Shown: positions 1 through 6,169, counted from the stretch's first letter. The stretch: 8,160 bases of DNA from Actinomycetes bacterium (GCA_029778515.1 JAKOQD010000026.1:1-8160), one strand, 5' to 3'. Numbers and translations: made by a program. Notes: generated by a model not told the origin, from the sequence alone.

Positions 1-135
1 CACAGCTGCCGGAGCCGGCGTCGGCTCTACTGCTCGGCGGGCCGGCTCGTTGGCCGAGCGGCGCACCAAGAGGTACCAGACGCCAGCGATGACGAGTGCT
101 GCGACCACTACCGACAAGATGATTAGTTCGACCAC
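1..135 (-). CDS. N-terminus of a single-pass membrane protein, cut by the window edge
   Basis: Only the first 45 codons are present. A GTG start at 135 is forced: a TAG stop lies five codons upstream in frame, and no other start codon falls between. An AAGGGCGG ribosome-binding sequence precedes it. Residues 2-24 (VELIILSVVV... to ...VWYLLV) form one hydrophobic helix, followed by an Arg-Arg stop-transfer and then a Pro/Ala/Glu-rich stretch (EPTPAPA). The expected topology is N-terminus outside or in the membrane, with a cytoplasmic linker. Actinobacterial FtsY, the signal-recognition-particle receptor, often starts this way (helix, Arg pair, acidic/Pro linker), so FtsY is one candidate. No catalytic motif is inside the window, so the identity stays open. 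It follows nnr on the same strand after an 82-base gap and appears to have its own -10 box. Confidence 0.65.
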   Translation of the reverse strand, partial: MVELIILSVVVAALVIAGVWYLLVRRSANEPARRAVEPTPAPAAV

Positions 136-160
136 GTTTCCGCCCTTCTATCCAGGCGGG

Positions 161-166
161 AGTTTA
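161..166 (-). promoter_or_regulatory. Candidate -10 box for the membrane-protein gene
   Basis: On the minus strand, TAAACT fits the actinobacterial TANNNT -10 pattern and lies 25 bases upstream of the GTG at 135. That predicts a short leader of roughly 20 bases containing the AAGGGCGG ribosome-binding site. No convincing -35 hexamer is seen 16-18 bases upstream, which is common in high-GC actinobacteria. It is supported by position and motif only. Confidence 0.35.
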
Positions 167-217
167 CCGAACACCGTCCGCGAGCCCGCGTCCAGACCCC
201 GCGCGCCGAGCCGTCGC

Positions 218-1705
218 TTACGAAGTCGGCACAACCAAGCGGGCGGCCAGGTCCTGGGGCGGCAACGGTCCCGGGTACGCGGACGCGGTCAGCGCCTGCA
301 CGCTTGCCGCTGCCAGCGCAGCATCGACCGGGGCCAACCCAGCGGCGAGCAAAGTGCCGCAGATCCCGGCCAGCACATCCCCCGAACCTGCCTGCGCGGT
401 CCAGGCCACGCCGGGCAAAGCCACCCAGATCCGATCATCGTCGGGGGTGGCCAAGTACTGCGTCGCACCCTTCAGCAGCACTGTGCAGTTGGTACGCCCC
501 ACCGCGGCCCGAACCGCAGCCACCGGATCGGCGGCAACCTGTTCCCGCCGCCAACCGAGCAGTCCGGCCAGCTCACCAGCGTGGGGTGTGAGCACAACCT
601 CGGGCCGGCCACGACCGCTGAGCTGGCGGATCGCGTCCGCGTCCAGCACCACCGGAACCTCACCGGCAACCGCGCGCGCCACCTCGCCCAGATCAGCACG
701 ATCGCACCAGCCAGATCCCAGCACCAGCGCCTGCACCCGGCCGTCGCCGACCACAACGTTGGGAAAGCGGTCGAGCACACGAGCGGCCGCCTCCGGCGAA
801 CCCAGGTAGCGAACCATGCCCGCGCCGGCGCCCACCGCGCCGGCCACCCCGAGCACCGCCGCCCCGGGGTAGCTGGGCGAGCCGGTGTCGAAGCCGACCA
901 CGCCGCGCGAGTACTTGTCCGAGCTTGCGTCGGGCACCGGCCAGGCCGCGGCGAGATCGGAAGCCTCCCAGCGCACGAACGCAGGTTCGGGAAGCTCAAG
1001 ACCGATATCCACCAATTCGACTTCGCCGCAGGCCGACTGCGCCGGCTCCATCAGGTGGCACGCTTTCAGTCCGCCAAAGGTCACGGTGAGTGCGGCTTCG
1101 AAGTGGGGCTCGGCAGCGAACGGCGGTTCCGGAGCCAACCCGGACGGCAGGTCGACCGCCACCACCGGCACGTTGCTGCGGGCAACCGCACCAGCGAACT
1201 CCGCCACCGCCCCGTCCAGTCCCGGACGCGAACCGATGCCCGCGACCCCGTCAACCACCAACGCGTAGCCACCCAAACCGTCGAGCGCGGCGGCGGAGTG
1301 CACCTCACGGCCACCAGCGGCGAGGTAGTCGGCCCAGGCCGCGGCGTGCACAGCCGAACCGGTGCGCCACGCCTCGACCCGGACGCCGCGGCGCAGTAGC
1401 CGTACGCCCGCGTAAAGGGCGTCGCCGCCGTTGTTGCCGGATCCGACCACCAGCAGCACCCGACGCCCGTAGGCGCGGATCGGCCGGGTCGGTTTGGGGA
1501 TCCCGGCCTTCGCCGGGATGACGGTCGGGCCAGAGCCGGTCGGGATGACGGTGGGAAGCGCAGGAATGACGGAAGCGCGCAATCGGCGCAGGATGGCTGT
1601 GGCCAACCCCGCGGCAGCACGCTGCATCAACTCGCCCGGAGCCACCACCTCGAACGCTCGCGCTTCGGCTTCGCGGATCTGCGCGACCGTGTAGCCGCGT
1701 TCCAT
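218..1705 (-). CDS. nnr: Bifunctional NAD(P)H-hydrate epimerase / ADP-dependent NAD(P)H-hydrate dehydratase
   Basis: This is a metabolite-repair enzyme. The N-terminal YjeF_N domain interconverts R- and S-NAD(P)HX, and the C-terminal ribokinase-like YjeF_C domain dehydrates S-NAD(P)HX back to NAD(P)H using ADP. The protein is 495 residues. Epimerase marks are GSGNNGGDALYAG (88-100, with N91, N92, D95), DGVAGIG (152-158) and VAVDLPSG (182-189). Dehydratase marks are SDKYSRGVVG (262-271), GSPSYPGAAVL (275-285), VLDADAI (353-359), TPHAGEL (373-379), LLKGA (410-414) and the C-terminal signature AGSGDVLAG (439-447, D443). Residues about 45-77 are an insertion relative to the family. They carry three VIP repeats (SVIPALP, TVIPTGSGP, TVIPAKAGIP) encoded by a palindromic repeat, and the reading frame continues through it. 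The ATG at 1705 shares its A with the acpS stop (TGATG), so translation is probably coupled. The stop is TAA. All motifs are intact, so the enzyme is probably functional. Confidence 0.93.
   Translation of the reverse strand: MERGYTVAQIREAEARAFEVVAPGELMQRAAAGLATAILRRLRASVIPALPTVIPTGSGPTVIPAKAGIPKPTRPIRAYGRRVLLVVGSGNNGGDALYAGVRLLRRGVRVEAWRTGSAVHAAAWADYLAAGGREVHSAAALDGLGGYALVVDGVAGIGSRPGLDGAVAEFAGAVARSNVPVVAVDLPSGLAPEPPFAAEPHFEAALTVTFGGLKACHLMEPAQSACGEVELVDIGLELPEPAFVRWEASDLAAAWPVPDASSDKYSRGVVGFDTGSPSYPGAAVLGVAGAVGAGAGMVRYLGSPEAAARVLDRFPNVVVGDGRVQALVLGSGWCDRADLGEVARAVAGEVPVVLDADAIRQLSGRGRPEVVLTPHAGELAGLLGWRREQVAADPVAAVRAAVGRTNCTVLLKGATQYLATPDDDRIWVALPGVAWTAQAGSGDVLAGICGTLLAAGLAPVDAALAAASVQALTASAYPGPLPPQDLAARLVVPTS
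1499..1572. repeat. REP-like palindromic repeat (VIPAKAGIP / IPAFAGMT type) with two extra half copies, inside nnr
   Basis: One full palindrome lies at 1500-1519: ATCCCGGC, loop CTTC, GCCGGGAT, with perfect 8-bp arms. Its right flank GGGATGACGG (1515-1524) recurs exactly at 1542-1551 and with one change (GGAATGACGG) at 1563-1572. The start-to-start spacings are 27 and 21 bases. The minus strand encodes VIPAKAGIP and two degenerate VIP copies within Nnr. The plus strand reads IPAFAGMT, VGMT, AGMT. These are the translations I recognise from a dispersed palindromic repeat found in many bacterial genomes and often mis-annotated as protein. No transposase is nearby. I saw no other copy in this window. 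Confidence 0.8.
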
Positions 1706-2055
1706 CAGGACTCGCAGACCACCATCGCGGCCGCCACCCCGGCGTCGTGGGTGATCGAGAGGTGAACGTTGGCGATGCCGAGGGCAGCCACCCGCTCAGC
1801 CACCGTGCCGTAGAACACGAAGTAGGGCTTGCCCAGGTCGTCGCGCAGCACCTCGACGTCGGTCCACACCAGGCCGTGGGGCGCTCCCAGCGACTTGGCT
1901 AGGGCTTCCTTGGCCGCGAACCGGCCGGCCAGCCGCTCGGTGGGCGCATCCTCGCGCTCGGCGGTCGTGAACAACCGCTCCAACACCCCGGGCCGCTCCA
2001 CCGCCCGGGAGAACCTGAAGACCTCGGTGAGGTCGAGCCCGATGCCGACGATCAT
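1705..2055 (-). CDS. acpS: Holo-[acyl-carrier-protein] synthase
   Basis: AcpS transfers 4'-phosphopantetheine from CoA to the conserved serine of acyl carrier protein, activating fatty-acid synthesis; it acts in the cytosol as a trimer. At 116 residues it is the usual length for the AcpS-type family. Visible signatures are GIGLDLTE (4-11, with the Mg-binding D8), RFAAKEALAKSLG (45-57, with the second metal ligand E50 and K54) and HLSITHD (98-104), which corresponds to the family's H-[VL]-S-[IL]-[ST]-H-[DE]. The ATG overlaps the glmS stop by four bases (ATGA), and its own stop shares one base with the nnr start. It is therefore the middle gene of a coupled glmS-acpS-nnr operon. No strong ribosome-binding site is seen, consistent with coupling. 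The divergent coaA controls entry into synthesis of its substrate CoA. Confidence 0.95.
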   Translation of the reverse strand: MIVGIGLDLTEVFRFSRAVERPGVLERLFTTAEREDAPTERLAGRFAAKEALAKSLGAPHGLVWTDVEVLRDDLGKPYFVFYGTVAERVAALGIANVHLSITHDAGVAAAMVVCES

Positions 2056-3896
2056 TCGACTGTCACGCTCTTGGCCAGATTGCGCGGCTGGTCGACGTCG
2101 TAGCCCTTCAGCGTCGCCAGCTCGCAGGCGAACATCTGCAGCGGGGCCATCGCCACCAGCGGCTGCAACAACGTGGACACCTTCGGCAACCGGATCAGCA
2201 CGTCCGCGTACGGCTCGACCTCGTGGTCCCCGTCCTCGGCGAGCACGATCGTCAGGGCGCCGCGCGCACGCACTTCCTGGATGTTGGAAACCACCTTGTC
2301 GTGCAGCTGGTCGCGACCCTGCGGCGGCACCACGATGAAGATCGGGATGCCGTCCTCGACCAGGGCGATCGGGCCGTGCTTGAGCTCGCCGGCCGGGAAG
2401 CCCTCGGCGTGCAGGTAGGCGATCTCCTTCAGCTTCAACGCACCCTCAAGCGCCACCGGGTAGCCGACGTGACGACCGAGGAACAGCACCGACTTCTGGT
2501 CGACGAAGCGGGCGGCCAACTCCTTGACCGAATCCAGGCCGTCCAGCACCTGCTGGATGAGCTTCGGCGTGCCGGCGAGCTCGGACATCACCACACGGAT
2601 CTCGTCGTCGAACATCGTGCCGCGCACCTGCGCCAGGTACAGGCCGAGCAGGTAGCAGGCCGCCACCTGGGTGAGGAAGCCCTTCGTGGACGCGACCCCG
2701 ATCTCCGGCCCGGCGTGGGTGTAGATGACGGCGTCCGATTCGCGCGGGATGGTGGCGCCGTTGGTGTTGCAGATCGCGATCACCTTGGCCCGCTGCGCAC
2801 GCGCGTGCCGGATGGCCATCAGGGTGTCCGCGGTTTCGCCCGACTGGCTGATCGTCACCACGAGCGTGGAGCCGGTGATGATCGGGTCGCGGTAACGGAA
2901 CTCGCTGGCGATCTCGACCTCGCAGGCCACCCGGGTCCAATGCTCGATCGCGTACTTGGCCACCAGGCCTGCGTAGTAGGCGCTGCCACAAGCAACGATG
3001 ATGATCTTGTCGACCAGCTGCAGTTCGGCTTCGGGAATGTGCAGTTCGTCCAGCTTCAGCGCTCCGTCTGGGGTGAACCGGCCCAGCAGCGTGTCGGCGA
3101 CCGCCTGCGGCTGCTCGTAGATCTCCTTGCGCATGAACCAGTCGTAGCCGGCCTTCTCCGCGGCCGAGAGATCCCAGGTCACCTCGAACGGGTGGCTCTC
3201 CGCCGGGGCGCCGTTGAAGTCGGTCACCTCGATCGAGTCGGCGGTGACGTCGACCACCTGGTCCTGGCCGAGCTCGATCGCCGAGCGGGTGAACTCGATG
3301 AACGCCGAGACATCGGACGCGACGAAGTTCTCGCCCTCCCCAACGCCCACCATCAACGGCGAGTTGCGGCGCGCGGCCACCAGGCGCCCAGGCTGGTCGC
3401 GGTCGATCGCAACCAGGGTGAACGCTCCTTGCAGCCGTCGGCAGACCGCGCGCATCGCGTCCGCCAGGTCGGCGCCGCCGGCCACCTCCAGACCCAGCAG
3501 CTGGGCCGCGGTCTCGGTGTCGGTCTGGGACTTGAACTCGACCCCCGTTGCCTCCAGCTCGGCTCGCAGCGCGGCGAAGTTCTCGATGATGCCGTTGTGG
3601 ATCAGCGCCACCCGGCCGTTCGCCGACACGTGCGGGTGCGCGTTCGCGTCCGTCGGCCCGCCGTGGGTGGCCCAGCGGCTGTGCCCGATGCCCGTCCCAC
3701 TGTCTGGCAGGGGGCGCTGCGCGAGTTCGGCATCCAGATTGGAGATCTTGCCCGCCTTCTTGCGGATCTCGATGCCGTCGTCGCCCAGCACGGCCACGCC
3801 AGCCGAGTCGTAGCCGCGGTACTCCATGCGCCGCAGGCCGGAGACCACCACCTCGCGCGCGACCCGAGGGCCCGTGTATCCGATGATTCCGCACAT
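2052..3896 (-). CDS. glmS: Glutamine--fructose-6-phosphate aminotransferase (isomerizing)
   Basis: GlmS makes glucosamine-6-phosphate from fructose-6-phosphate and glutamine, the first step to UDP-GlcNAc for peptidoglycan. It is 614 residues, full length. The N-terminal class II glutamine amidotransferase has MCGIIGYTG (Cys2, the nucleophile after Met removal), YRGYDSAG (27-33), HSRWATHG (72-79) and HNGIIENF (100-107). Two SIS sugar-isomerase domains follow, with CGSAYYAG (303-310), TISQSGETADT (348-358), STKGFLTQ (403-410), EGALKLKEIAY (484-494) and the hallmark C-terminus QPRNLAKSVTVE (603-614, with the lysine at 609). I placed the start at the ATG at 3896, not the GTG at 3905, because the catalytic Cys must follow Met directly. 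No Shine-Dalgarno sequence precedes it, but a -10-like box does, which suggests leaderless translation. The stop overlaps the acpS start. No ribozyme-like leader fits in the 79-base upstream gap. Confidence 0.97.
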   Translation of the reverse strand: MCGIIGYTGPRVAREVVVSGLRRMEYRGYDSAGVAVLGDDGIEIRKKAGKISNLDAELAQRPLPDSGTGIGHSRWATHGGPTDANAHPHVSANGRVALIHNGIIENFAALRAELEATGVEFKSQTDTETAAQLLGLEVAGGADLADAMRAVCRRLQGAFTLVAIDRDQPGRLVAARRNSPLMVGVGEGENFVASDVSAFIEFTRSAIELGQDQVVDVTADSIEVTDFNGAPAESHPFEVTWDLSAAEKAGYDWFMRKEIYEQPQAVADTLLGRFTPDGALKLDELHIPEAELQLVDKIIIVACGSAYYAGLVAKYAIEHWTRVACEVEIASEFRYRDPIITGSTLVVTISQSGETADTLMAIRHARAQRAKVIAICNTNGATIPRESDAVIYTHAGPEIGVASTKGFLTQVAACYLLGLYLAQVRGTMFDDEIRVVMSELAGTPKLIQQVLDGLDSVKELAARFVDQKSVLFLGRHVGYPVALEGALKLKEIAYLHAEGFPAGELKHGPIALVEDGIPIFIVVPPQGRDQLHDKVVSNIQEVRARGALTIVLAEDGDHEVEPYADVLIRLPKVSTLLQPLVAMAPLQMFACELATLKGYDVDQPRNLAKSVTVE

Positions 3897-3903
3897 GGTG
3901 GTC

Positions 3904-3909
3904 ACTGTA
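3904..3909 (-). promoter_or_regulatory. Candidate -10 box for a leaderless glmS transcript
   Basis: The minus strand reads TACAGT, then seven bases (GACCACC), then the glmS ATG. A TANNNT box with transcription starting about seven bases downstream would begin the mRNA at or next to the A of that ATG, matching the leaderless organisation common in actinobacteria. It would also explain the missing ribosome-binding site. No good -35 is seen. The whole intergenic stretch, 3897-3975, must also hold the coaA promoter, for which I found no clear hexamers. Confidence 0.4.
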
Positions 3910-3964
3910 CTGGTGCGTTTGCCAGACTAGAGCGCGTTGCCCAACCGGGTACCCGACCAGCAGT

Positions 3965-3970
3965 GAGGTG
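3965..3970 (+). promoter_or_regulatory. Strong ribosome-binding site for coaA
   Basis: GAGGTG lies five bases upstream of the ATG at 3976 and complements the anti-Shine-Dalgarno end of 16S rRNA. It fixes the coaA start. It contrasts with the divergent glmS, which has no such site. Confidence 0.7.
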
Positions 3971-3975
3971 CGAAA

Positions 3976-4956
3976 ATGTCCCAACCCGCAGTGGCGGCCC
4001 AGCCCGCCGCCCCGGAGGACCATCCCTACGGGCCGTACCTCACCCTCGACCGGCAGCATTGGGCGGCGCTGGCCGCGGCTCGCCCGGACAACCTGGACGC
4101 GGTGACGCTACGCCGGCTTCGCGGCATCGGCGACCCGACCGACGCGGCCGAGGTGCGCGAGGTCTACCTGCCGCTGACCGACCTGCTCAGCCTCTATACA
4201 GAGCGGACGGGCGCCCTGTTCGCCAGCAGCCACGACTTCCTCGGCCTGACCGGCCAGCGGACGCCGTTCGTGATCGGCGTGGCCGGGTCGGTTGCGGTCG
4301 GCAAGTCCACCACTTCCCGGCTGCTGAAGGAGCTGTTGTCCCGGCTGCCGTCGAAGCCGCGGGTCGACCTGGTGACCACCGACGGCTTCCTGTTCCCCAA
4401 CGCCCAGCTGGCCGAACTCGGCCTGCTGGAGCGAAAGGGCTACCCGGAGTCGTACGACCGGCACCGGTTGCTGCGCTTCGTCATGGACGTGAAGTCGGGC
4501 GCGCCGACCGTGACCGCACCGGTGTACTCGCACCTGATCTACGACATCGTGCCCGACCAGGTGGTCACGGTGAGCCAGCCGGACATCCTGATCGTTGAGG
4601 GCCTGAACGTGCTGCAGCCCGCGCGCCGCCGGGCCAACGGCAGCACCGGGCTCGCGGTCAGCGACTTCTTCGACTTCTCGGTGTACGTGGACGCGGCCGA
4701 CGACGACATCCGGTCCTGGTACATCGCCCGGTTCCTGCAACTGTGGGAGACCGCATTCCGCGATCCGTTGTCGTACTTCGTCCGCTTCTCGGAGCTGAGC
4801 CGCGAGGAGGCGACCGCACAGGCCGGCTCGATCTGGGACGCGATCAACGGCCCCAACCTCGACCTGAACATCCGGCCCACCAGGGGACGGGCGACCGCGA
4901 TCCTGCGCAAGGGTACCGACCACCAGGTCAGCTGGGTGCGAATTCGGAAGGTCTGA
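3976..4956 (+). CDS. coaA: Type I (prokaryotic) pantothenate kinase
   Basis: CoaA phosphorylates pantothenate with ATP, the first and usually CoA-feedback-controlled step of CoA synthesis; it is a cytosolic P-loop kinase. The protein is 326 residues, normal for the family. The Walker A motif GSVAVGKST is at 104-112 (K110, S111). [10 protein letters not shown] (133-142) carries the catalytic-site aspartate D136. GYPESYD (155-161), PVYSHLIYD (182-190, H186), [12 protein letters not shown] (203-214), SVYVDA (235-240) and WYIARF (248-253, R252) follow in the order seen in E. coli and mycobacterial CoaA. In E. coli the residue after DGFL is His; here it is Phe (Tyr in the mycobacterial enzyme), an ordinary lineage difference. 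The first ~18 residues are Ala/Pro-rich and poorly conserved. The gene is divergent from glmS and is followed one base later by ypeA, so the two are probably co-transcribed. Confidence 0.96.
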   Translation: MSQPAVAAQPAAPEDHPYGPYLTLDRQHWAALAAARPDNLDAVTLRRLRGIGDPTDAAEVREVYLPLTDLLSLYTERTGALFASSHDFLGLTGQRTPFVIGVAGSVAVGKSTTSRLLKELLSRLPSKPRVDLVTTDGFLFPNAQLAELGLLERKGYPESYDRHRLLRFVMDVKSGAPTVTAPVYSHLIYDIVPDQVVTVSQPDILIVEGLNVLQPARRRANGSTGLAVSDFFDFSVYVDAADDDIRSWYIARFLQLWETAFRDPLSYFVRFSELSREEATAQAGSIWDAINGPNLDLNIRPTRGRATAILRKGTDHQVSWVRIRKV

Positions 4957-4957
4957 C

Positions 4958-5380
4958 GTGGCGGTCCTGCCGCTGGTGGCCGCGGACGCGGCGGACGCGG
5001 TTGCGCTCTGGCACGACGCCGGCCTCACCCGTCCCTGGAACGACGCGACCGCGGACTTCCTGCGGGCGGTGCGCGGGCCGTCCTCGGCCGTGCTGGGCGT
5101 CCGCGAGCAGGAAGCCCTGATCGGCGCGGCAATGGTCGGCCACGACGGCCACCGGGGCTGGGTCTACTACCTTGCGGTGGCGGACGCGGCGCGCGGGCGC
5201 GGCCTAGGCCGCGAGTTGATGCTGGCCGCCGAGGACTGGCTGGTTTCCAGGGACATCCCCAAGCTGCAGTTCATGGTGCGCACCGACAACGCCGCTGTGC
5301 TGGACTTCTACGCGCACCTGGGCTACGCCCAGCAGGAGGTCCTCGTGCTCGGCCGCCGCCTGGATACGGCGTACGCTTGA
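4958..5380 (+). CDS. ypeA: GNAT-family acetyltransferase, YpeA-like
   Basis: This is a 140-residue single-domain N-acetyltransferase expected to use acetyl-CoA; its acceptor is unknown. The protein lines up along its length with the YpeA family. LWHDAGLTRPWND (17-29) matches the family's LW...RPWND, GHDGHRGWVYYL (61-72) matches G-x-DGHRG-xx-YYL, and the end has LGYAQQEVLVLGRRL (121-135). The acetyl-CoA pyrophosphate loop of motif A is ARGRGLG (78-84), and NAAVLDFYAHLGY (111-123) is the C-terminal GNAT motif. The GTG start at 4958 lies one base after the coaA stop and six bases after GGAAGG (4946-4951), which is inside the coaA end, so the two are likely translationally coupled. The YpeA assignment is firm; the acceptor is not known even for E. 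coli YpeA, as far as I am aware. Confidence 0.88.
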   Translation: MAVLPLVAADAADAVALWHDAGLTRPWNDATADFLRAVRGPSSAVLGVREQEALIGAAMVGHDGHRGWVYYLAVADAARGRGLGRELMLAAEDWLVSRDIPKLQFMVRTDNAAVLDFYAHLGYAQQEVLVLGRRLDTAYA

Positions 5381-5394
5381 GGAATTGGGCCTCG

Positions 5395-5409
5395 GGCTTG
5401 ACCTAAGCC
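5395..5409. promoter_or_regulatory. Inverted repeat after ypeA: operator or weak terminator
   Basis: GGCTT-GACCT-AAGCC has perfect 5-bp arms and a 5-base loop, and starts 15 bases after the ypeA stop. There is no T-run after it, so it is a poor intrinsic terminator. It lies 76 bases upstream of the Crp/Fnr-like gene and could be an operator. Short palindromes arise often by chance in GC-rich DNA. Confidence 0.25.
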
Positions 5410-5419
5410 AAGTTGCGAG

Positions 5420-5448
5420 TTCCAGCAGCGGGCATCGCCCGGCATAGT
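5420..5448 (+). promoter_or_regulatory. Weak candidate promoter of the Crp/Fnr-like gene, with a palindrome in the spacer
   Basis: TTCCAG (5420-5425) and CATAGT (5443-5448) are separated by 17 bases and partly match -35 and -10 hexamers. Between them lies CGGGC-ATC-GCCCG (5429-5441), a perfect 5-bp-arm palindrome. A dimeric regulator bound there would cover the promoter, so autoregulation is conceivable. The hexamer matches are poor. Confidence 0.2.
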
Positions 5449-5485
5449 TGTTCGCTCGATCACCCACTCGCCTGATTGGATCTCG

Positions 5486-6169
5486 ATGCAGATCAAGGAA
5501 GTCCCAGCCGCCTCCCTCCGGCACCCCCGGATGGCGATCGAGACGATCGCCGGCGTGGAGCTTCCCGAGTGGGACCTTGTGGCCGAGCAGATGGACCGGG
5601 TGGAGGTGGCCGCGGGTGAACGGCTGGTGACCCCGGGCAAGTCTGACCCCTACGTCTATTTCGTCACCGCCGGCCTGGTCAAGGTTCAGCTCAACCCATC
5701 GCCGAGCGATCCGGCGCAGGGCGTAACCCTTTTCCCGATGGAGGAGGGCGACCTCTTCGCCGCACCGACTGTGCTGCAACTACCTGGGATACAGCGGGCC
5801 GTGCAGCGCGGGTTGCACCCGAGATCGAGCTACCTGGCCGAGGTCGATCGCGATATCGCGATGCACACCCTGATCGCGCTGGAGCCGTCAGTGGTGCTGC
5901 GCTGCCCCGGCTCCGTGATCGCCGAACTCGCCGAGCGACATCAGCCCTGGGCGCAACTGCTGGCGACCATCGCGCTGCTGAACAACGCCGCGCTCGCTCA
6001 GGACCTGGCTTCACAGAAGTTCCCGGCCGAGCAGCGCTACCGCACGCTGGCCACCAACCGTCCCGATTTGGTGCGCCGCCTGCCGCAGCGCGAGATCGCC
6101 TCGCTGCTGAACATCACCGATTCGGCGCTCAGCCGGATCGCGAAGCGCGTCCGTAGCGCCGCCGAGTAG
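5486..6169 (+). CDS. Crp/Fnr-like transcriptional regulator with a degenerate sensor domain
   Basis: The protein is 227 residues, the usual Crp/Fnr length. The N-terminal part resembles the cyclic-nucleotide-binding beta-roll: VAAGERLVTPGKSDPYVYFVTAGLVKV (41-67) and a later EEGDLF (86-91). The phosphate-binding cassette expected in cAMP receptors (GE...RSA) is not visible, and there is no Cys cluster for an Fnr iron-sulfur centre; the only Cys is C140. A long dimerisation helix is likely around 143-175. The C-terminal winged helix-turn-helix is clear: AEQRYRTLATNRPDLVRRLP (181-200) then QREIASLLNITDSALSRIAK (201-220), the 'PQ..IAS.L.IT...LSRI.K' form of the recognition unit. The ligand and targets are unknown. 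The start at the ATG at 5486 has a weak GGA five bases upstream; M16 is an alternative. It is a lone gene after ypeA and converges on glmM with two bases between stops. Confidence 0.82.
   Translation: MQIKEVPAASLRHPRMAIETIAGVELPEWDLVAEQMDRVEVAAGERLVTPGKSDPYVYFVTAGLVKVQLNPSPSDPAQGVTLFPMEEGDLFAAPTVLQLPGIQRAVQRGLHPRSSYLAEVDRDIAMHTLIALEPSVVLRCPGSVIAELAERHQPWAQLLATIALLNNAALAQDLASQKFPAEQRYRTLATNRPDLVRRLPQREIASLLNITDSALSRIAKRVRSAAE

Noticed and set aside
472..999. Minus-strand out-of-frame open frames within nnr
   Set aside because: They overlap nnr in the same direction but in another frame, are Arg/Pro/Trp-rich and show no motif.
50..1399. A plus-strand open frame of 449 codons opposite nnr
   Set aside because: The translation is Arg/Pro/His-rich without any domain, and the opposite strand encodes the complete Nnr with both domains' motifs.
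1499..1572. Three repeats as a possible short CRISPR array
   Set aside because: The shared unit is only about 10 bases, spacings are 17 or fewer between units, it lies inside a coding gene, and there are no cas genes.
1475..1573. The nnr insertion as a sign of a pseudogene or sequencing error
   Set aside because: The frame is unbroken through the repeat and all epimerase and dehydratase motifs on both sides are intact.
1494..1694. A small plus-strand frame reading GIPAFAGMT, VGMT, AGMT
   Set aside because: This is the well-known spurious translation of the palindromic repeat, not a gene.
3897..3905. GTG at 3905 as the glmS start
   Set aside because: It would place three residues before the Met-Cys that must form the N-terminal nucleophile, and it has no ribosome-binding site.
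3897..3975. A glmS ribozyme or riboswitch in the glmS leader
   Set aside because: The whole gap is only 79 bases and is shared with the coaA promoter, and the -10 box abuts the start codon. Known glmS ribozymes are longer and are mainly from Firmicutes.
2223..4598. A plus-strand open frame of 791 codons running opposite glmS and on into coaA
   Set aside because: It is antisense to glmS and then out of frame with coaA, both of which have complete family motifs. Long stop-free antisense frames are expected in GC-rich DNA, and the translation shows only Arg/His/Gly/Val-rich low-complexity text.
4979..5000. Direct repeat of GCGGACGCG at the start of ypeA
   Set aside because: It encodes Ala-Asp-Ala-Ala-Asp-Ala with GC-rich codons; ordinary coding low complexity.
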